Shown: one piece after another, positions 52,101 to 64,000 of the stretch
Numbering within the stretch: the stretch's first letter is position 1
Layout: each line of letters opens with the position of its first letter
Source of the DNA: Ascarosepion bandense
Taxonomy: Eukaryota > Mollusca > Cephalopoda > Sepiida > Sepiidae
Assembly (NCBI GenBank): GCA_037127315.1
Contig: JBBBDQ010000443.1
Location: 2,359,001-2,423,000, forward strand
Direction: 5' to 3'
DNA length: 64,000 nucleotides
Notes under the pieces: generated by a model
The model's database searches: none
Seen by the model: the letters and a program-made list of their open reading frames with translations, nothing else
Told to the model about the DNA's origin: nothing
Position numbers and translations under genes: made by a program

Positions 52101-55100
52101 TTCCTTCATTTGCAATGTATTACTATAGTAAATGTTTATCCACTGTATATATAACAGCTATATTCTGTCAGTAATGTTTACAATAAATCCTGACCAATAA
52201 TAAACCCTTATTATACATATAGTAGCCCTATACAGTCAGTGACACTTCTTGCATTAATTCCTGACCACTGATAATCCCATTCTTCCTTCATTTGCAATGT
52301 ATTACTATAGTAAATGTTTATCCACTGTATATATAATAGCTATATTCTGTCAGTAATGTTTACAATAAATCCTGACCAATAATAAACTCCTTATTATACA
52401 TATAGTAGCCCTATGCAGTCAGTGACACTTGCATTAATTCCTGACCACTGACAATCCCATTCTTCCTTCATTTGCAATGTACTACTATAGTAAATGTTTA
52501 TCCACTGTATATATATATATAGCTATATTCTGTCAGTAATGTTTACAATAAATCCTGACCAATAATAAACCCTTATTATACATATAGTAGCCTTGTACAG
52601 TCAGTGACACTTGCATTAATTCCTGACCACTGACAATCCCATTCTTCTCCCTTCATTTGCAATGCATTACTATAGTAAATGTTTATCCACTGTATATATA
52701 ATAGCTATATTCTGTCAGTAATGTTTACAATAAATCCTGACCAATAATAAACCCTTATTATACATAGTAGCCCTATACAGTCAGTGACACTTGCATTAAT
52801 TCCTGACCACTGACAATCCCATTCTTCTCATTTGCAATGCATTACTATAGTAAATGTTTATCCACTGTATATATAATAGCCATATTCCTGGTCAGTACCA
52901 TAACAAATCCTGACCAATAATAAACCCTTATTATACATATAGTAGCCCTATACAGTCAGTGACACTTGCATTAATTCCTGACCACTGACAATCCCATATT
53001 CTTCCTTCATTTTGCAATGTATTACTATAGTAAATGTTTATCCACTGTATATATAATAGCTATATTCTGTCAGTAATGTTTACAATAAATCCTGACCAAT
53101 AATAAACCCTTATTATACATATAGTAGTTCTATACAGTCAGTGACACTGCATTAATTCCTGACCACTGACAATCCCATTCTTCCTTCATTTGCAATGTAT
53201 TACTATAGTAAATGTTTATCCACTGTATATATAATAGCTATATTCTGTCAGTAATGTTTACAATAAATCCTGACCAATAATAAACCCTTATTATACATAT
53301 AGTAGTTTTTCCCACACAGTCAGTGACACTTGCATTAATTCCTGACCACTGACAATCCCATTCTTCCTTCATTTGCAATGTATTACTATAGTAAATGTTT
53401 ATCCACTGTATATATAATAGCTATATTCTGTCAGTAATGTTTACAATAAATCCTGACCAATAATAAACCCTTATTATACATATAGTAGCCCTATACAGTC
53501 AGTGACACTTGCATTAATTCCTGACCACTGACAATCCCATTCTTCCTTCATTTGCAATGCATTACTATAGTAAATGTTTATCCACTGTATATATAATAGC
53601 CATATTCTGTCAGTAATGTTTACAATAAATCCTGACCAATAATAAACCCTTATTATACATATAGTAGCCCTATACAGTCAGTGACACTTGCATTAATTCC
53701 TGACCACTGACAATCCCATTCTTCCTTCATTTGCAATGTATTACTATAGTAAATGTTTATCCACTGTATATATAATAGCTATATTCTGTCAGTAATGTTT
53801 ACAATAAATCCCGACCAATAATAAACCCTTATTATACATATAGTAGCTTCCCATATAGTCAGTGACACTTGCATAATTCCCATGACCACTGACAATCCCA
53901 TTCTTCCTTCATTTGCACTTTATTACTAGTAAATGTTTATCCACTGTATATATAATAGCTATTCTGTCAGTAATGTTTACAATAACCGACCAATAATAAA
54001 CCCTTATTATACATATAGTAGCCCTATACAGTCAGTGACACTTGCATTAATTCCTGACCACTGACAATCCCATTCTTCCTTCATTTGCAATGCATTACTA
54101 TAGTAAATGTTTATCCACTGTATATATAATAGCTATATTCTGTCAGTAATGTTTACAATAAATCCTGACCAATAATAAACCCTTATTATACATATAGTAG
54201 CCCCATACAGTCAGTGACACTTGCATTAATTCCGACCACTGACAATCCCATTCTTCCTTCATTTGCAATGCATTACTATAGTAAATGTTTATCCACTGTA
54301 TATATAATAGCTATATTCTGTCAGTAATGTTTACACAATCCCGACCAATAATAAACCCTTATTATACATATAGTAGTTCCCATACAGTCAGTGACACTTG
54401 CATTAATTCCTGACCACTGACAATCCCATTCTTCCTTCATTTGCAATGCATTACTATAGTAAATGTTTATCCACTGTATATATAATAGCTATATTCTGTC
54501 AGTAATGTTTACAATAAATCCTGACCAATAATAAACCTTATTATACATATAGTAGCCCTATACAGTCAGTGACACTTCTGCATTAATTCCTGACCACTGA
54601 CAATCCCATTCTTCCTTCATTTGCAATGCATTACTATAGTAAATGTTTATCCACTGTATATATAATAGCTATATTCTGTCAGTAATGTTTACAATAAATC
54701 CTGACCAATAATAAACCCTTATTATACATATAGTAGCCCTATACAGTCAGTGACACTTGCATTAATTCCTGACCACTGACAATCCCATTCTTCCTTCATT
54801 TGCAATTTACTACTATAGTAAATGTTTATCCACTGTATATATAATAGCCATATTCTGTCAGTAATGTTTACAATAAATCCTGACCAATAATAAACCCTTA
54901 TTATACATATAGTAGCCCTATACAGTCAGTGACACTTGCATTAATTCCTGACCACTGACAATCCCATTCTCTTCCTTCCTTCATTTGCAATGTATTAATA
55001 TAGTAAATGTTTATCCACTGTATATATAATAGCTATATTCTGTCAGTAATGTTTACAATAAATCCTGACCAATAATAAACCCTTATTATACATATAGTAG

Positions 55101-58100
55101 TTTTCCTATACAGTCAGTGACACTTGCATTATTCCTGACCACTGACAATCCCATTCTTCCTTCATTTGCAATGCATTACTATAGTAAATGTTTATCCACT
55201 GTATATATACAGCTATATTCTGTCAGTAATGTTTAAGGCAAATCCTGGATCAATAATAAACCCTTATTATACATATAGTAGCCCTATACAGTCAGTGACA
55301 CTTGCATTAATTCCTGACCACTGACAATCCCATTCTTCCTTCATTTGCAAATACCATTACTATAGTAAATGTTTATCCACTGTATATATAATAGCTATAT
55401 TCTGTCAGTAATGTTTACAATAAATCCTGACCAATAATAAACCCTTATTATACATATAGTAGCCCTAGTACAGTCAGTGACACTTGCACACCCTGACCAC
55501 CGACAATCCCATTCTTCCTTCATTTGCAATGCATTACTATAGTAAATGTTTATCCACTGTATATATAATAGCTATATTCTGTCAGTAATGTTTACAATAA
55601 ATCCTGACCAATAATAAACCCTTATTATACATATAGTGCTTCCATACAGTCAGTGACACTTGCATTAATTCCTGACCACTGACAATCCCATTCTTCCTTC
55701 ATTTGCAATGTATTACTATAGTAAATGTTTATCCACTGTATATATAATAGCTATATTCTGTCAGTAATGTTTACAATGAATCCTGACCAATAATAAACCC
55801 TTATTATACATAGTAGTCTATACAGTCAGTGACACTTGCATTAATTCTGACCACTGACAATCCCATTCTTCCTTCATTTGCAATGCATTACTATAGTAAA
55901 TGTTTATCCACTGTATATATAATAGCTATATTCTGTCAGTAATGTTTACAATAAATCCTGACCAATAATAAACCCTTATTATACATATAGTAGCTCTATA
56001 CAGTCAGTGACAATTGCATTAATTCTTGACCACTGACAATCCCATTCTTCCTTCATTTGCAATGCATTACTATAGTAAATGTTTATCCACTGTATATATA
56101 ATAGCTATATTCTGTCAGTAATGTTTACAACAATCCTGACCAATAATAAACCCTTATTATACATATAGTAGCCTCATACAGTCAGTGTGTGACACTTGCA
56201 TTATTCCTGACCACTGACAATCCCATTCTTCCTTCATTTGCAATGTATTACTTTATAGTAATGTTTATCCACTGTATATATAATAGCTATATTCTGTCAG
56301 TAATGTTTACAATAAATCCTGACCAAGCTAATAAAACCCTGTTATACATATAGTAGCCTCATACAGTCAGTGACACTTGCATTAATTCCTGACCACTGAG
56401 AATCCCATTCTTCCTTCATTTGCAATGCATTACTATGTAGTAAATGTTTATCCACTGTATATATAATAGCTATATTCTGTCAGTAATGTTTACAACAAAT
56501 CCTGACCAATAATAAACCCTTATTATACATATAGTAGCCCTATATAGTCAGTGACACTTGCATTAATTCCCTGACCACTGACAATCCTATTTTCCATTTG
56601 CAATGCATTACTATAGTAAATGTTTATCCACTGTATATATATAATAGCTATATTCTGTCAGTAATGTTTACACAACCTGACCAATAATAAACCCTTATTA
56701 TGTTAGTAGCCTCTATACAGTCAGTGACACTTGCATTAATTCCTGACCACTGACAATCCTATTCTTCTCCCTTCATTTGCAATTGTATTACTATAGTAAT
56801 GTTTATCCACTGTATATATAATAGCTATATTCTGTCAGTAATGTTTACAATAAATCCTGACCAATAATAAACCTTTATTATACATATAGTAGCCCTATAC
56901 AGTCAGTGACACTTGCATTAATTCCTGACCACTGACAATCCCATTCTTCCTTCATTTGCAATGCATTACTATAGTAAATGCTTTTATCCACTGTATATAT
57001 AATAGCTATATTCTGTCAGTAATGTTTACAATAAATCCTGACCATTAATAAACCCTTATTATACATAGTAGCCCTATACAGTCAGTGACACTGGCATTAA
57101 TTCCTGACCACTGACAATCCCATTCTTCCTTCATTTGCAAATGTATTTATAGGCAATGTTTATCCACTGTATATATAACAGCTATATTCTGTCAGTAATG
57201 TTTACAATAAATCCTGACCAATAATAAACCCTTATTATACATATAGTAGCTTCCTATGCAAGCAGTCAGTGACACTTGCATTAATTCCTGACCACTGACA
57301 ATCCCATTCTTTCCTTCATTTGCATGTATTACTATAGTAAATGTTTATCCACTGTATATATAATAGCTATATTCTAACAGTAATGTTTACAATAAATCCT
57401 GACTTTAAATAATAAACCCTTATTATACATATAGTAGCCCTATACAGTCAGTGACACTTGCATTAATTCCTGACCACTGACAATCCCATTCTTCTTCATT
57501 TGCAATGTATTACTATAGTAAATGTTTATCCACTGTATATATAATAGCCATATTCTGTCAGTAATGTTTACAATAAATCCTGACCAATAATAAACCCTTA
57601 TTATACATATAGTAGCTCTATACAGTCAGTGACACTTGCATTAATTCCTGACCACTGACAATCCCATTCTTCCTTCATTTGCAATGTATTACTATAGTAA
57701 TGTTTATCCACTGTATATATAATAGCCATATTCTGTCAGTAATGTTTACAATAAATCCTGACCAATAATAAACCCTCATTATACATATAGTAGCCCTATA
57801 CAGTCAGTGACACTTGCATTAATTCCCTGACCACTGACAATAATCCCATTCTTCCTTCATTTGCAATGTATTACTATAGTAAATGTTTATCCACTGTATA
57901 TAATAGCTATATTCTGTCAGTAATGTTTACACAAATCCTGACCAATAATAAACCCTTATTATACATATAGTAACCTCATACAGTCAGTGACACTTGCATT
58001 AATTCCTGACCACTGACAATCCCATTCTTCCTTCATTTGCAATGTATTACTATAGTAAATGTTTATCCACTGTATATATAATAGCTATATTCTGTCAGTA

Positions 58101-58745
58101 ATGTTTACAATAAATCCTGACCAATAATAAACCCTTATTATACATATAGTAGCCCTATACAGTCAGTGACACTTGCATTAATTCCTGACCACTGACAATC
58201 CCATTCTTCCTTCATTTGCAATGTATTACTATAGTAAATGTTTATCCACTGTATATATAATAGCTATTCTGTCAGTAATGTTTACAATAACCCTGACCAA
58301 TAATAAACCCTTATTATACATATAGTAGCCCTATAAGGTCAGTGACACTTGCATTAATTCCCTGACCACTGACAATCCCATTCTTCCTTCATTTGCAATG
58401 TATTACTATAGTAAATGTTTATCCACTGTGTATATATAATAGCCATATTCTGTCAGTAATGTTTACAATAAATCCTGACCAATAATAAACCCTTATTATA
58501 CATATAGTAGCCTCTACAGTCAGTGACACTTGCATTAATTCCCACCAATGACAATCCCATTCTTCCTTATTTGTTAATGCATTTCTCTAATAAATGTTTA
58601 TCTTACTCGTAATAGCCCTATTCTGTCAATAACACTTGCATCAATTCCTGACCACAGACAATGCCATTCTTCCTCATTTACAATGCATAGCAAATATTAA
58701 TCTATTATGAGTATAATAGCCTTATTCTTTCAGTAATACTGTTTC
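46131..58745. repeat. 12.6-kb satellite array, ~68 units of ~179 bp, dimeric unit, diverged edges
   Basis: The core unit contains ctgaccactgacaatccc, attcttccttcatttgcaat, agtaaatgtttatccactg, attctgtcagtaatgttta, aatcctgaccaataataaac and tacagtcagtgacacttgc. Units are 176-182 bp and most are highly alike. Within a unit, part B (about 69 bp, from aatcctgacc to cacttgc) is an internally deleted copy of part A (about 111 bp, from attcctgacc to gtcagtaatg). Both have (a/t)tcctgacca...aataa and tgtcagt/cagtcagt-a-a ends. Marginal monomers at 46150, 46246 and 46353 (spacing 96 and 107 bp) and at 58539 and 58645 (106 bp) lack part B. All frames contain stops, and no ORF of 60 codons exists across it. 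Confidence 0.95.
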
Positions 58746-59074
58746 TCTTACTTTATGCTTTGTGATTTTTAAATTCTATATACTCTTTCCTCATCATGTT
58801 TTTCAGAAATTTCAACTATTTCTTTGTGTTTATCAATTTCCTTGTAATTCTTTTTTTTTTTAAACTTCCTTATTTCTTACATGTTCTGCCTATGGTATTC
58901 TTGGCATTCATGATTGTTGAATAACATTGCTATAAATTTAAATGACTAAAGGTTTTGTCCAGAAAATACAAGAAACTTTTGTATCAACATTACAAATTAA
59001 AATTATTTAATTATTTGAAATTTCTCTTTAGGAAGATTAAAAGGCAAATTCTCGTTATAAGTCCCGTCGCTTTT
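58746..59074. other. Unassigned AT-rich DNA right of the satellite
   Basis: No gene or recognised repeat. Confidence 0.4.
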
Positions 59075-59290
59075 CCCCTTCAAATTTATCCAAAATAGCA
59101 TTATCGCTGTGCAAATGTATATGCTGAACTCAAATCAAGTGTTAGTTAATGAAGAAACTTACCTTTTTTTATCTAAATGTCCATAAAAAAAACGAACTAT
59201 TTTTTTCTTCAATAACTAATTGTTGATTTGAGTTCAGTATATACATTTGCACAGAAATAATGCTATTTTGGATAAATTTGAAGAAGGAAA
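59075..59290. repeat. Foldback element with ~65-bp terminal inverted repeats
   Basis: Arms about 59075-59142 and 59222-59290 (ttcaaatttatccaaaatag, cattat, gtgcaaatgtatatgctgaa, ctcaaatca) enclose an 80-bp AT-rich core. A partial copy of one arm lies at 23015-23060. No transposase. It may be a MITE or a foldback. Confidence 0.75.
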
Positions 59291-60008
59291 AGCCATCGGT
59301 ACCTAAAATGAAAATTTACCGATTAAAATAAATTTAGTCAGGGAATTCTTTTTATTGCAATTGATTTTTTTAAAGTAACTATTGGCAATAGATATAAAAG
59401 TTTCAACAAATTCAGTTTCTTTTCCCTGTTCACTTTTCCGGCTTCAAGTTTGTTAAAATTTAGGCTTTTATTGCAAATTAATTTGCCTCTGTCATCAAAA
59501 ATAGTCTCAGCATTTAAGTAATTTTGCAATTACCTTAGTTATATGTTCTTCATTTGTAATCATGGATACAATTTACACATATCACATTAAAAAAAAGAAC
59601 TTTGCTTTTTGAAATATAAAAAAAAAGAAATTTCCAAAGTTAACATGGCCCATTTCATCAAAATAAGATAGACATATTTGAGTAATTTTGAAATTGCAGT
59701 GGTCATATTTTCTACTTGAGTAGTCAAGGATTTTATATTGTAACATTTAAGAAATAATTCTACTTTTAAATCATCAAAAATAAAAATATCCAAAGAAAAC
59801 TAACAATAACAAAAGAATAAAATGTAACTTTTCGCAGCCTTACTTATTAAAGAGATATTCTATTGTCATAGTAACACAAAGCAATATGCCAATAAGTAAA
59901 CATTGTGCAATACTTCTTGTTACCGTAACAGTTAAATATCTCATTACAAGAGAAAGTAAAGCTGCGTGATCAATAGATAGATAACCATATTGTTTTATAG
60001 AAAGAAGT
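59291..60008. other. Unassigned AT-rich DNA
   Basis: Minus-strand frames of 63 and 68 codons (59338-59529, 59587-59793) have no known domain. A stretch around ENMTTAISKLLKY in one recalls a stop-interrupted stretch just downstream, hinting at a decayed internal duplication. Not assigned. Confidence 0.35.
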
Positions 60009-60316
60009 CAGTCAGTTAATTACCATACGTGAAACATGCTTTGGGTGATCATGTCTCAAAAGAGACATGACAGACTGGGCAGAAGATTATCCCACAGTAG
60101 GTTGCTATTGCTTTCTGCAGTAGACTGGTTGCAAGCCAAGGCTATGGAACCCAATCTGTCCTATTATTTAACCCATAACTGAAGGGAAGAAACAAATTAA
60201 TACCTTTCCCAAGGGTATCTGTGTGTAAGTGAATGCAAGGAATTCAACTGGAATTCGAACTTGGCATCCCGATCTCTCGTTCCAAGTCAATATCCACTGC
60301 ACCACAATACACATCC
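60009..60316 (-). mobile_element. tRNA-derived SINE (family A), full length
   Basis: Head (minus) tattgtggtgcagtggatatt, B-box aagttcgaattcc, full body, and 3' hairpin catgtctcttttgagacatg. A possible duplication, aaagaag, lies at 60001-60007 and 60324-60330. Confidence 0.85.
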
Positions 60317-60896
60317 GTTATATAAAGAAGAGGGTGTTTATTTTTCAAGCTGCTAAATTGAAAATTTTCTTTTGCATTTTCATACATTTAATAAATAAAT
60401 GGAGGTACTTAGCCTTCAGACATTTAAGGAGTTTTCTTTCTTTTTAGAGTGTGAGGAAGTTTTAACACCGGAAATTCATTATTTATGATATTCTGAAATT
60501 TTCTTTCTTTTTTTTTTTTGTCTTCGTTTCCTTGACAGACAATCACTCGGCTTTTCCCAATAATACATTTTTTATGGCCATTACTGTAATGAAAAAGTTT
60601 CCTTCTATTGAGACATTTTCCAAAACTGTTTTTCATTGACCTGATTAATTCACTCTATTGATTTAATTTCTAGTGTAATTTACATAGGATTATTTCTTAC
60701 GTATTTTTGATATTACCAGAACTGAAATACTTGAAGCCTATTAGTAAGAGCTTGAGCTCTTGTTCACTGAAGGCATTTTAACTCTTAAGCTGTTAAAATC
60801 TCATTATCGGTATAATTTGAATAATACCACAGCTTTGCCATTCTTTAGATCTTTGCAATTTTTTTCCTCCCCTTGGCTTACTTACAGAAATAATTA
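60317..60896. other. Unassigned spacer
   Basis: No gene or recognised repeat. Confidence 0.4.
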
Positions 60897-61035
60897 CAAT
60901 TTGGTCATTCTCCTTTCACAAATGAAAGATACCACAGGTAAAAAAAATACAGTTTGGTCATTCTCCTTTCACAAATGCAAGATATCATAGATAAAAAAAA
61001 ATACAATTTGGTCATTCTCCTTTCGCAGATACATG
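60897..61035. repeat. ~54-bp unit in three tandem copies
   Basis: ttggtcattctcctttc recurs at 60901, 60954 and 61008, each followed by acaaatg-aagata-ca and an A run. A-run length differs between units. Confidence 0.85.
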
Positions 61036-61502
61036 AAATGTAATGAATCACCCTCATTTTCTTCATATTCCATTGGTGAGATGTAAGTTCCACTCAAGCT
61101 TCTTCTTCCCACAAATTGCTGTTTTGTGGAACCCACTCCCAAGAGGATACTTTCCAGATCACTACACTCTTAACCTGTTCAAGTCTAGGGTTAACCATTA
61201 TCTTCCCCACATATCATCATAAACTGGGCCTCTTCATCTGTAACCCACTATCTTGAGTGGCTCTTGGGTCTTGTACAAGGTGAAAATCATTGTAGAAATT
61301 TTAGTTAATGATTGAAATATAATGATAATTATAGACTGCCCATTAATTTCTCTTGACAAAAGTAATTGACCATATTTTAAAGTTTATTTTACAGTTTCCC
61401 TTTCACAATATAGAGAGGAAGTGGTATGCTAGTTTTTACAAGGTTTGCTTGCTTAGAAAATCAGCATGCAAAATCCTAGCTTTTATCTGGGCTTGAACAT
61501 CA
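61019..61502 (+). repeat. Duplicated segment, copy A (contains LINE RT C-terminus and tail)
   Basis: Near-identical to 62397-62972 apart from a 105-bp insertion in the latter. It contains WNPLPRGYF and LNLFKSRVNHYLPHISS-stop-like coding of a CR1/Jockey-type LINE (about 61125-61215), the tail with cttgtacaaggtgaaaatca, and a downstream part ending gggcttgaacatcaaa. Confidence 0.8.
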
Positions 61503-62396
61503 AACTCAGCCTGATAAATTATGAAAAATAAACTTGGACCACCCAGAATATGATTTCCAATATATTCTGCGTTAAATGTACAGTCAGTATATCTGGATTG
61601 TACAGTAAATAATCATTTGGATGAATTAATTTTTGTACACATTCCCCAATAAATGATTTATCAATATTACTCTGACCCCGTATTAATACACTGCACATCC
61701 TTTTAACACGGGTCTGTCAATCTCTTGTGAAAAATCAATTTGACTATATTTTAAATTTTATTTTACTGTTTTCCTTTCACAATATAGATCAGTGTTTCTC
61801 AAACTTTTTAAGCAATGATACACCTAGAAGCAAATGAAAATATCATGGCACACATAGCAAAATTTTTAAAAGGTATAAATTTAAATGTAATAAAATAAAA
61901 TCATAGATTTAAAAAAATACCCACACAAATATGAACTTAGTTTATTTCAGTGTTTCTATGCAACTATTTTTGCAGCTTATTTGATGTGAAATCTGTGCCT
62001 GTTTTTTCATGATTTCTTCAATGTTTGGTTAAACGTGGAATAAGCAGACACTCATTTTTTTTTTTTTGCAGTGGAGCATCATCTTTCTTGCTTCTTACTT
62101 TTTATATATATATATATATATTTATATATATTTAGGTTTGAATTGCACATGAGAAGGAGAAAATTGCAATAAAACTGACAAAGCCTTTTTAGCTAATGTG
62201 GGATATTTCTTTTTATTATCCTTATAAAATCATTTTATTTTAGGCCTGTGTTTCTCAACCTTTATAAGCAACAGCATACTTAGGAGCAAATGAAAATATC
62301 ACAGAACACTTAGCAAAATTTTGAAAAGGTATACATTTAAATATGAAATAAGACTATAGATTTTTTAAAAATACACAAACCCACCATACTACACAC

Positions 62397-62972
62397 CTTG
62401 TAATGAATGACCCTCATTTTCTTCATATTCCATTGGTGAGATATAAGTTCCACTCAAGCTTCTTCTTCCCACAAATATCTGTTTTGTGGAACCCACTCCC
62501 AAGAGGATACTTTCTAGATCACTACAATCTTAACCTGTTCAACTCTAGGGTTAACCATTATCCTCCCCACATATCATCATAAACTGGATCTCTTAATCTG
62601 TAACCTACTATCTTGAGTGGCTCTTGGGTCTTGTACAGGGTGAAAATCATTGTAAAAATTTTAGTTAATGATTGAAATATAATGATAATCATAAACCACC
62701 CATTAATTTCTCTTGACAAAAGTAATTGGCCATATAACGGCTTTCTCTTTTCCAATCTTTTCACTCTTACGTAGCCCCCTGCACATCAGTGGCGTTACCG
62801 CCTTGCTCGGGGTGATATGATTAAAAAAAATATATATATATTTTAAAGTTTATTCTATGGTTTCCTTTTCTCCATATAGTGAAGAAGTGCTATGCTAGTT
62901 TTTACAGCAAGGTTTGCTTGCTTTAAAAATCAGCATGCAAAATCTTAGGTTTTATCTGGGCTTGAACATCAA
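62397..62972 (+). repeat. Duplicated segment, copy B (with LINE-tail insertion)
   Basis: Copy of 61019-61502 with high identity (tgaccctcattttcttcata at the start, gggcttgaacatcaaa at the end). The difference at 62736-62840 is a clean insertion, so copy A shows the pre-insertion state. Confidence 0.85.
62736..62840 (+). mobile_element. Very short LINE family L tail insertion with known empty site
   Basis: It begins aacggctttctcttttcc and has cactcttacgtagcccc, ctgcacatcagtggcgtt and accgccttgctcggggtgat, then an A run and TA. The homologous place in copy A (about 61375) reads straight through ccatattttaaag. Only about 85 bp of the element plus its tail were inserted, and it is one of the least mutated tails in the window. 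Confidence 0.85.
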
Positions 62973-63224
62973 AATTTATTTTAATGTTTTTTTTTTTTCA
63001 ACTATTTGTGCAGTTTATTTAATATGCAACTTGTGTCTAGTGTTTCTTCAGTTGAGCATAGTTTTTTTCGCTTCTCATTTTTTTATGTTATTTAGGATTG
63101 AGAAGCCAAATTTACAGAAATAAAAAGTAGCAAATTGCAATAAAACAGATAAAGCTTTTTTAGTAATGTGGAATTAATGTTTAATACTTATTCATTTATC
63201 CAAATACTAACACTACCATTACTA

Positions 63225-63254
63225 CTTCCACACACACACACATATATATATATG
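63225..63254. repeat. (CA)n(TA)n microsatellite
   Basis: Short CA run followed by TA repeats. Confidence 0.85.
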
Positions 63255-63530
63255 TATGCCATGACAATATTTCATAGTACACTAGTGTGACATGGCATTG
63301 CAGTTGAGAATCTCTGATATTGTGTGACAAAGAAAATGATATGCTACTTTTCTCAGCGAGGTTAGCTTGTTTGCACAGAAAATTAGCATTCAAAATCTAA
63401 GCTTTTAATTAAACTTGAACATGAATTTCTGTTATCATTGGAAAAAGGTAGACAGATGGAAAACAAAAATGTAACAATCTGAACATTCATTTCAATTTAT
63501 TCCAGATTAAATGAACTGGTAATGTACTTG

Positions 63531-63843
63531 AATTACAGTAGATGACCACACATGCAAATCCATACATGGATTTACAGTAGATGACCACACATGCAAATCC
63601 ATACATGGATTTACAGTAGATGACCACACATGCAAATCCATACATGGATTTACAGTAGATGACCACACATGCAAATCCATACATGGATTTACAGATGACC
63701 ACACATGTAAATCCATACATGGATTTACAGTAGATGACCACACATGCAAATCCATACATGGATTTACAGTAGATGACCACACATGCAAATCCATACATGG
63801 ATTTACAGTAGATGACCACACATGTAAATCCATACATGGACAA
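63531..63843. repeat. 39-bp minisatellite, eight units
   Basis: The unit tttacagtagatgaccac, acatgcaaatccatacatgga is repeated almost without change. One unit (about 63689) lacks TAG. Units contain atgcaaat, the octamer motif bound by POU-domain factors (atgtaaat in two units), and an 8-bp-arm hairpin aaatccat-ac-atggattt. As 39 is a multiple of three, two minus-strand frames stay open for more than 110 codons, but neither has a start context or domain suggesting a protein. Confidence 0.95.
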
Positions 63844-63879
63844 GTTTTCATAACAAGATGGGCATTATATTAGTAAGAC

Positions 63880-63903
63880 CCTATATATATATATATATAT
63901 ATT
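63880..63903. repeat. (TA)n microsatellite
   Basis: About 12 TA units. The final stretch to 64000 shows nothing recognisable. Confidence 0.9.
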
Positions 63904-64000
63904 ATTTCCTTTAAAAATTATCAAATTTTAGCTCCAAGCCATTGTTGTAAAATTTGACAAAAATCAGTATAAACTGACAAGTCACCAATTGTATTTTAAC

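Larger units (their letters stand above)
61790..63316. mobile_element. Possible nested hAT-like non-autonomous elements
   Basis: cagtgtttctcaaacttttt (61790) and ctgtgtttctcaacctttat (62246) resemble hAT terminal inverted repeats. Both are followed by aagca--gatacacctagaagca-type sequence and gaaaatatcatggcacac. A plausible opposite end is catggcattgcagttgagaatctctg (about 63291-63316). No transposase is seen, and 8-bp target duplications could not be confirmed. Confidence 0.4.

Noticed and set aside
46131..58745. CRISPR array or hammerhead-coding satellite
   Set aside because: Units are contiguous without variable spacers, and the organism is clearly eukaryotic. I looked for CTGANGA followed by GAA on both strands of the consensus and did not find it.
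46131..58745. Centromere
   Set aside because: A ~179-bp AT-rich unit is compatible with centromeric DNA, but the array is only 12.6 kb with unique flanks on both sides and no independent sign; it would need CENP-A or cytological data.
63487..63851. Two open frames of 118 and 114 codons with 13-residue repeats
   Set aside because: Both come from a 39-bp minisatellite whose length is a multiple of three; overlapping frames are open for the same trivial reason.

Overview
The window reads as a gene-poor, repeat-saturated stretch of an animal nuclear genome. The most likely source is a mollusc, probably a cephalopod such as an octopus. This is inferred from a dense mix of tRNA-headed SINEs, RTE-like and CR1/Jockey-like LINE tails, Helitrons, Penelope-like elements and abundant (TA)n/(CA)n. 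No host protein-coding exon, splice structure or functional RNA gene could be supported. Nearly all open frames are retroelement relics or read-through of tandem repeats and pyrimidine tracts.

Layout. 0-24.6 kb: LINE fragments (a zinc-knuckle LINE interrupted by an RTE-like LINE at 1-981; RTE-like RT with YADD at 23.2-24.1 kb; CR1/Jockey-like RT at 19.2-19.8 kb), several copies of one tRNA-derived SINE, three related ~725-bp Helitrons (4.25, 9.5 and 21.97 kb), a 115-bp tandem array grown from an RTE 3' end (16.9-17.7 kb), and 5S rRNA-like sequences, two of them fused to a tRNA-like SINE. 24.6-35.4 kb: palindromic modules carrying hammerhead-ribozyme-like motifs, a decayed Penelope-like reverse transcriptase with inverted terminal repeats (31.9-34.0 kb), and more LINE relics. 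35.4-46.1 kb: mostly unassigned AT-rich DNA with inverted repeats, a second candidate tRNA-headed SINE, a 57-bp minisatellite, and a SINE that became a ~309-bp tandem repeat inside a LINE relic. 46.1-58.75 kb: one 12.6-kb satellite of about 68 units of ~179 bp, bordered on both sides by older monomers. 58.75-64 kb: foldback, LINE, SINE and hAT-like remnants and a 39-bp minisatellite.

Two themes stand out. First, at least five sequence families of type-I hammerhead-like ribozyme motifs occur here, mostly in head-to-head inverted pairs. One family shows a compensatory base-pair change between copies, and another flanks a Penelope-like RT relic. Second, tandem repeats at several stages of growth start from retroposon 3' ends or SINEs (67-, 115-, 162- and 309-bp units), next to a mature satellite whose 179-bp unit is a dimer of one full and one internally deleted monomer. 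Family names rest on motif recognition by eye; no database search was possible.
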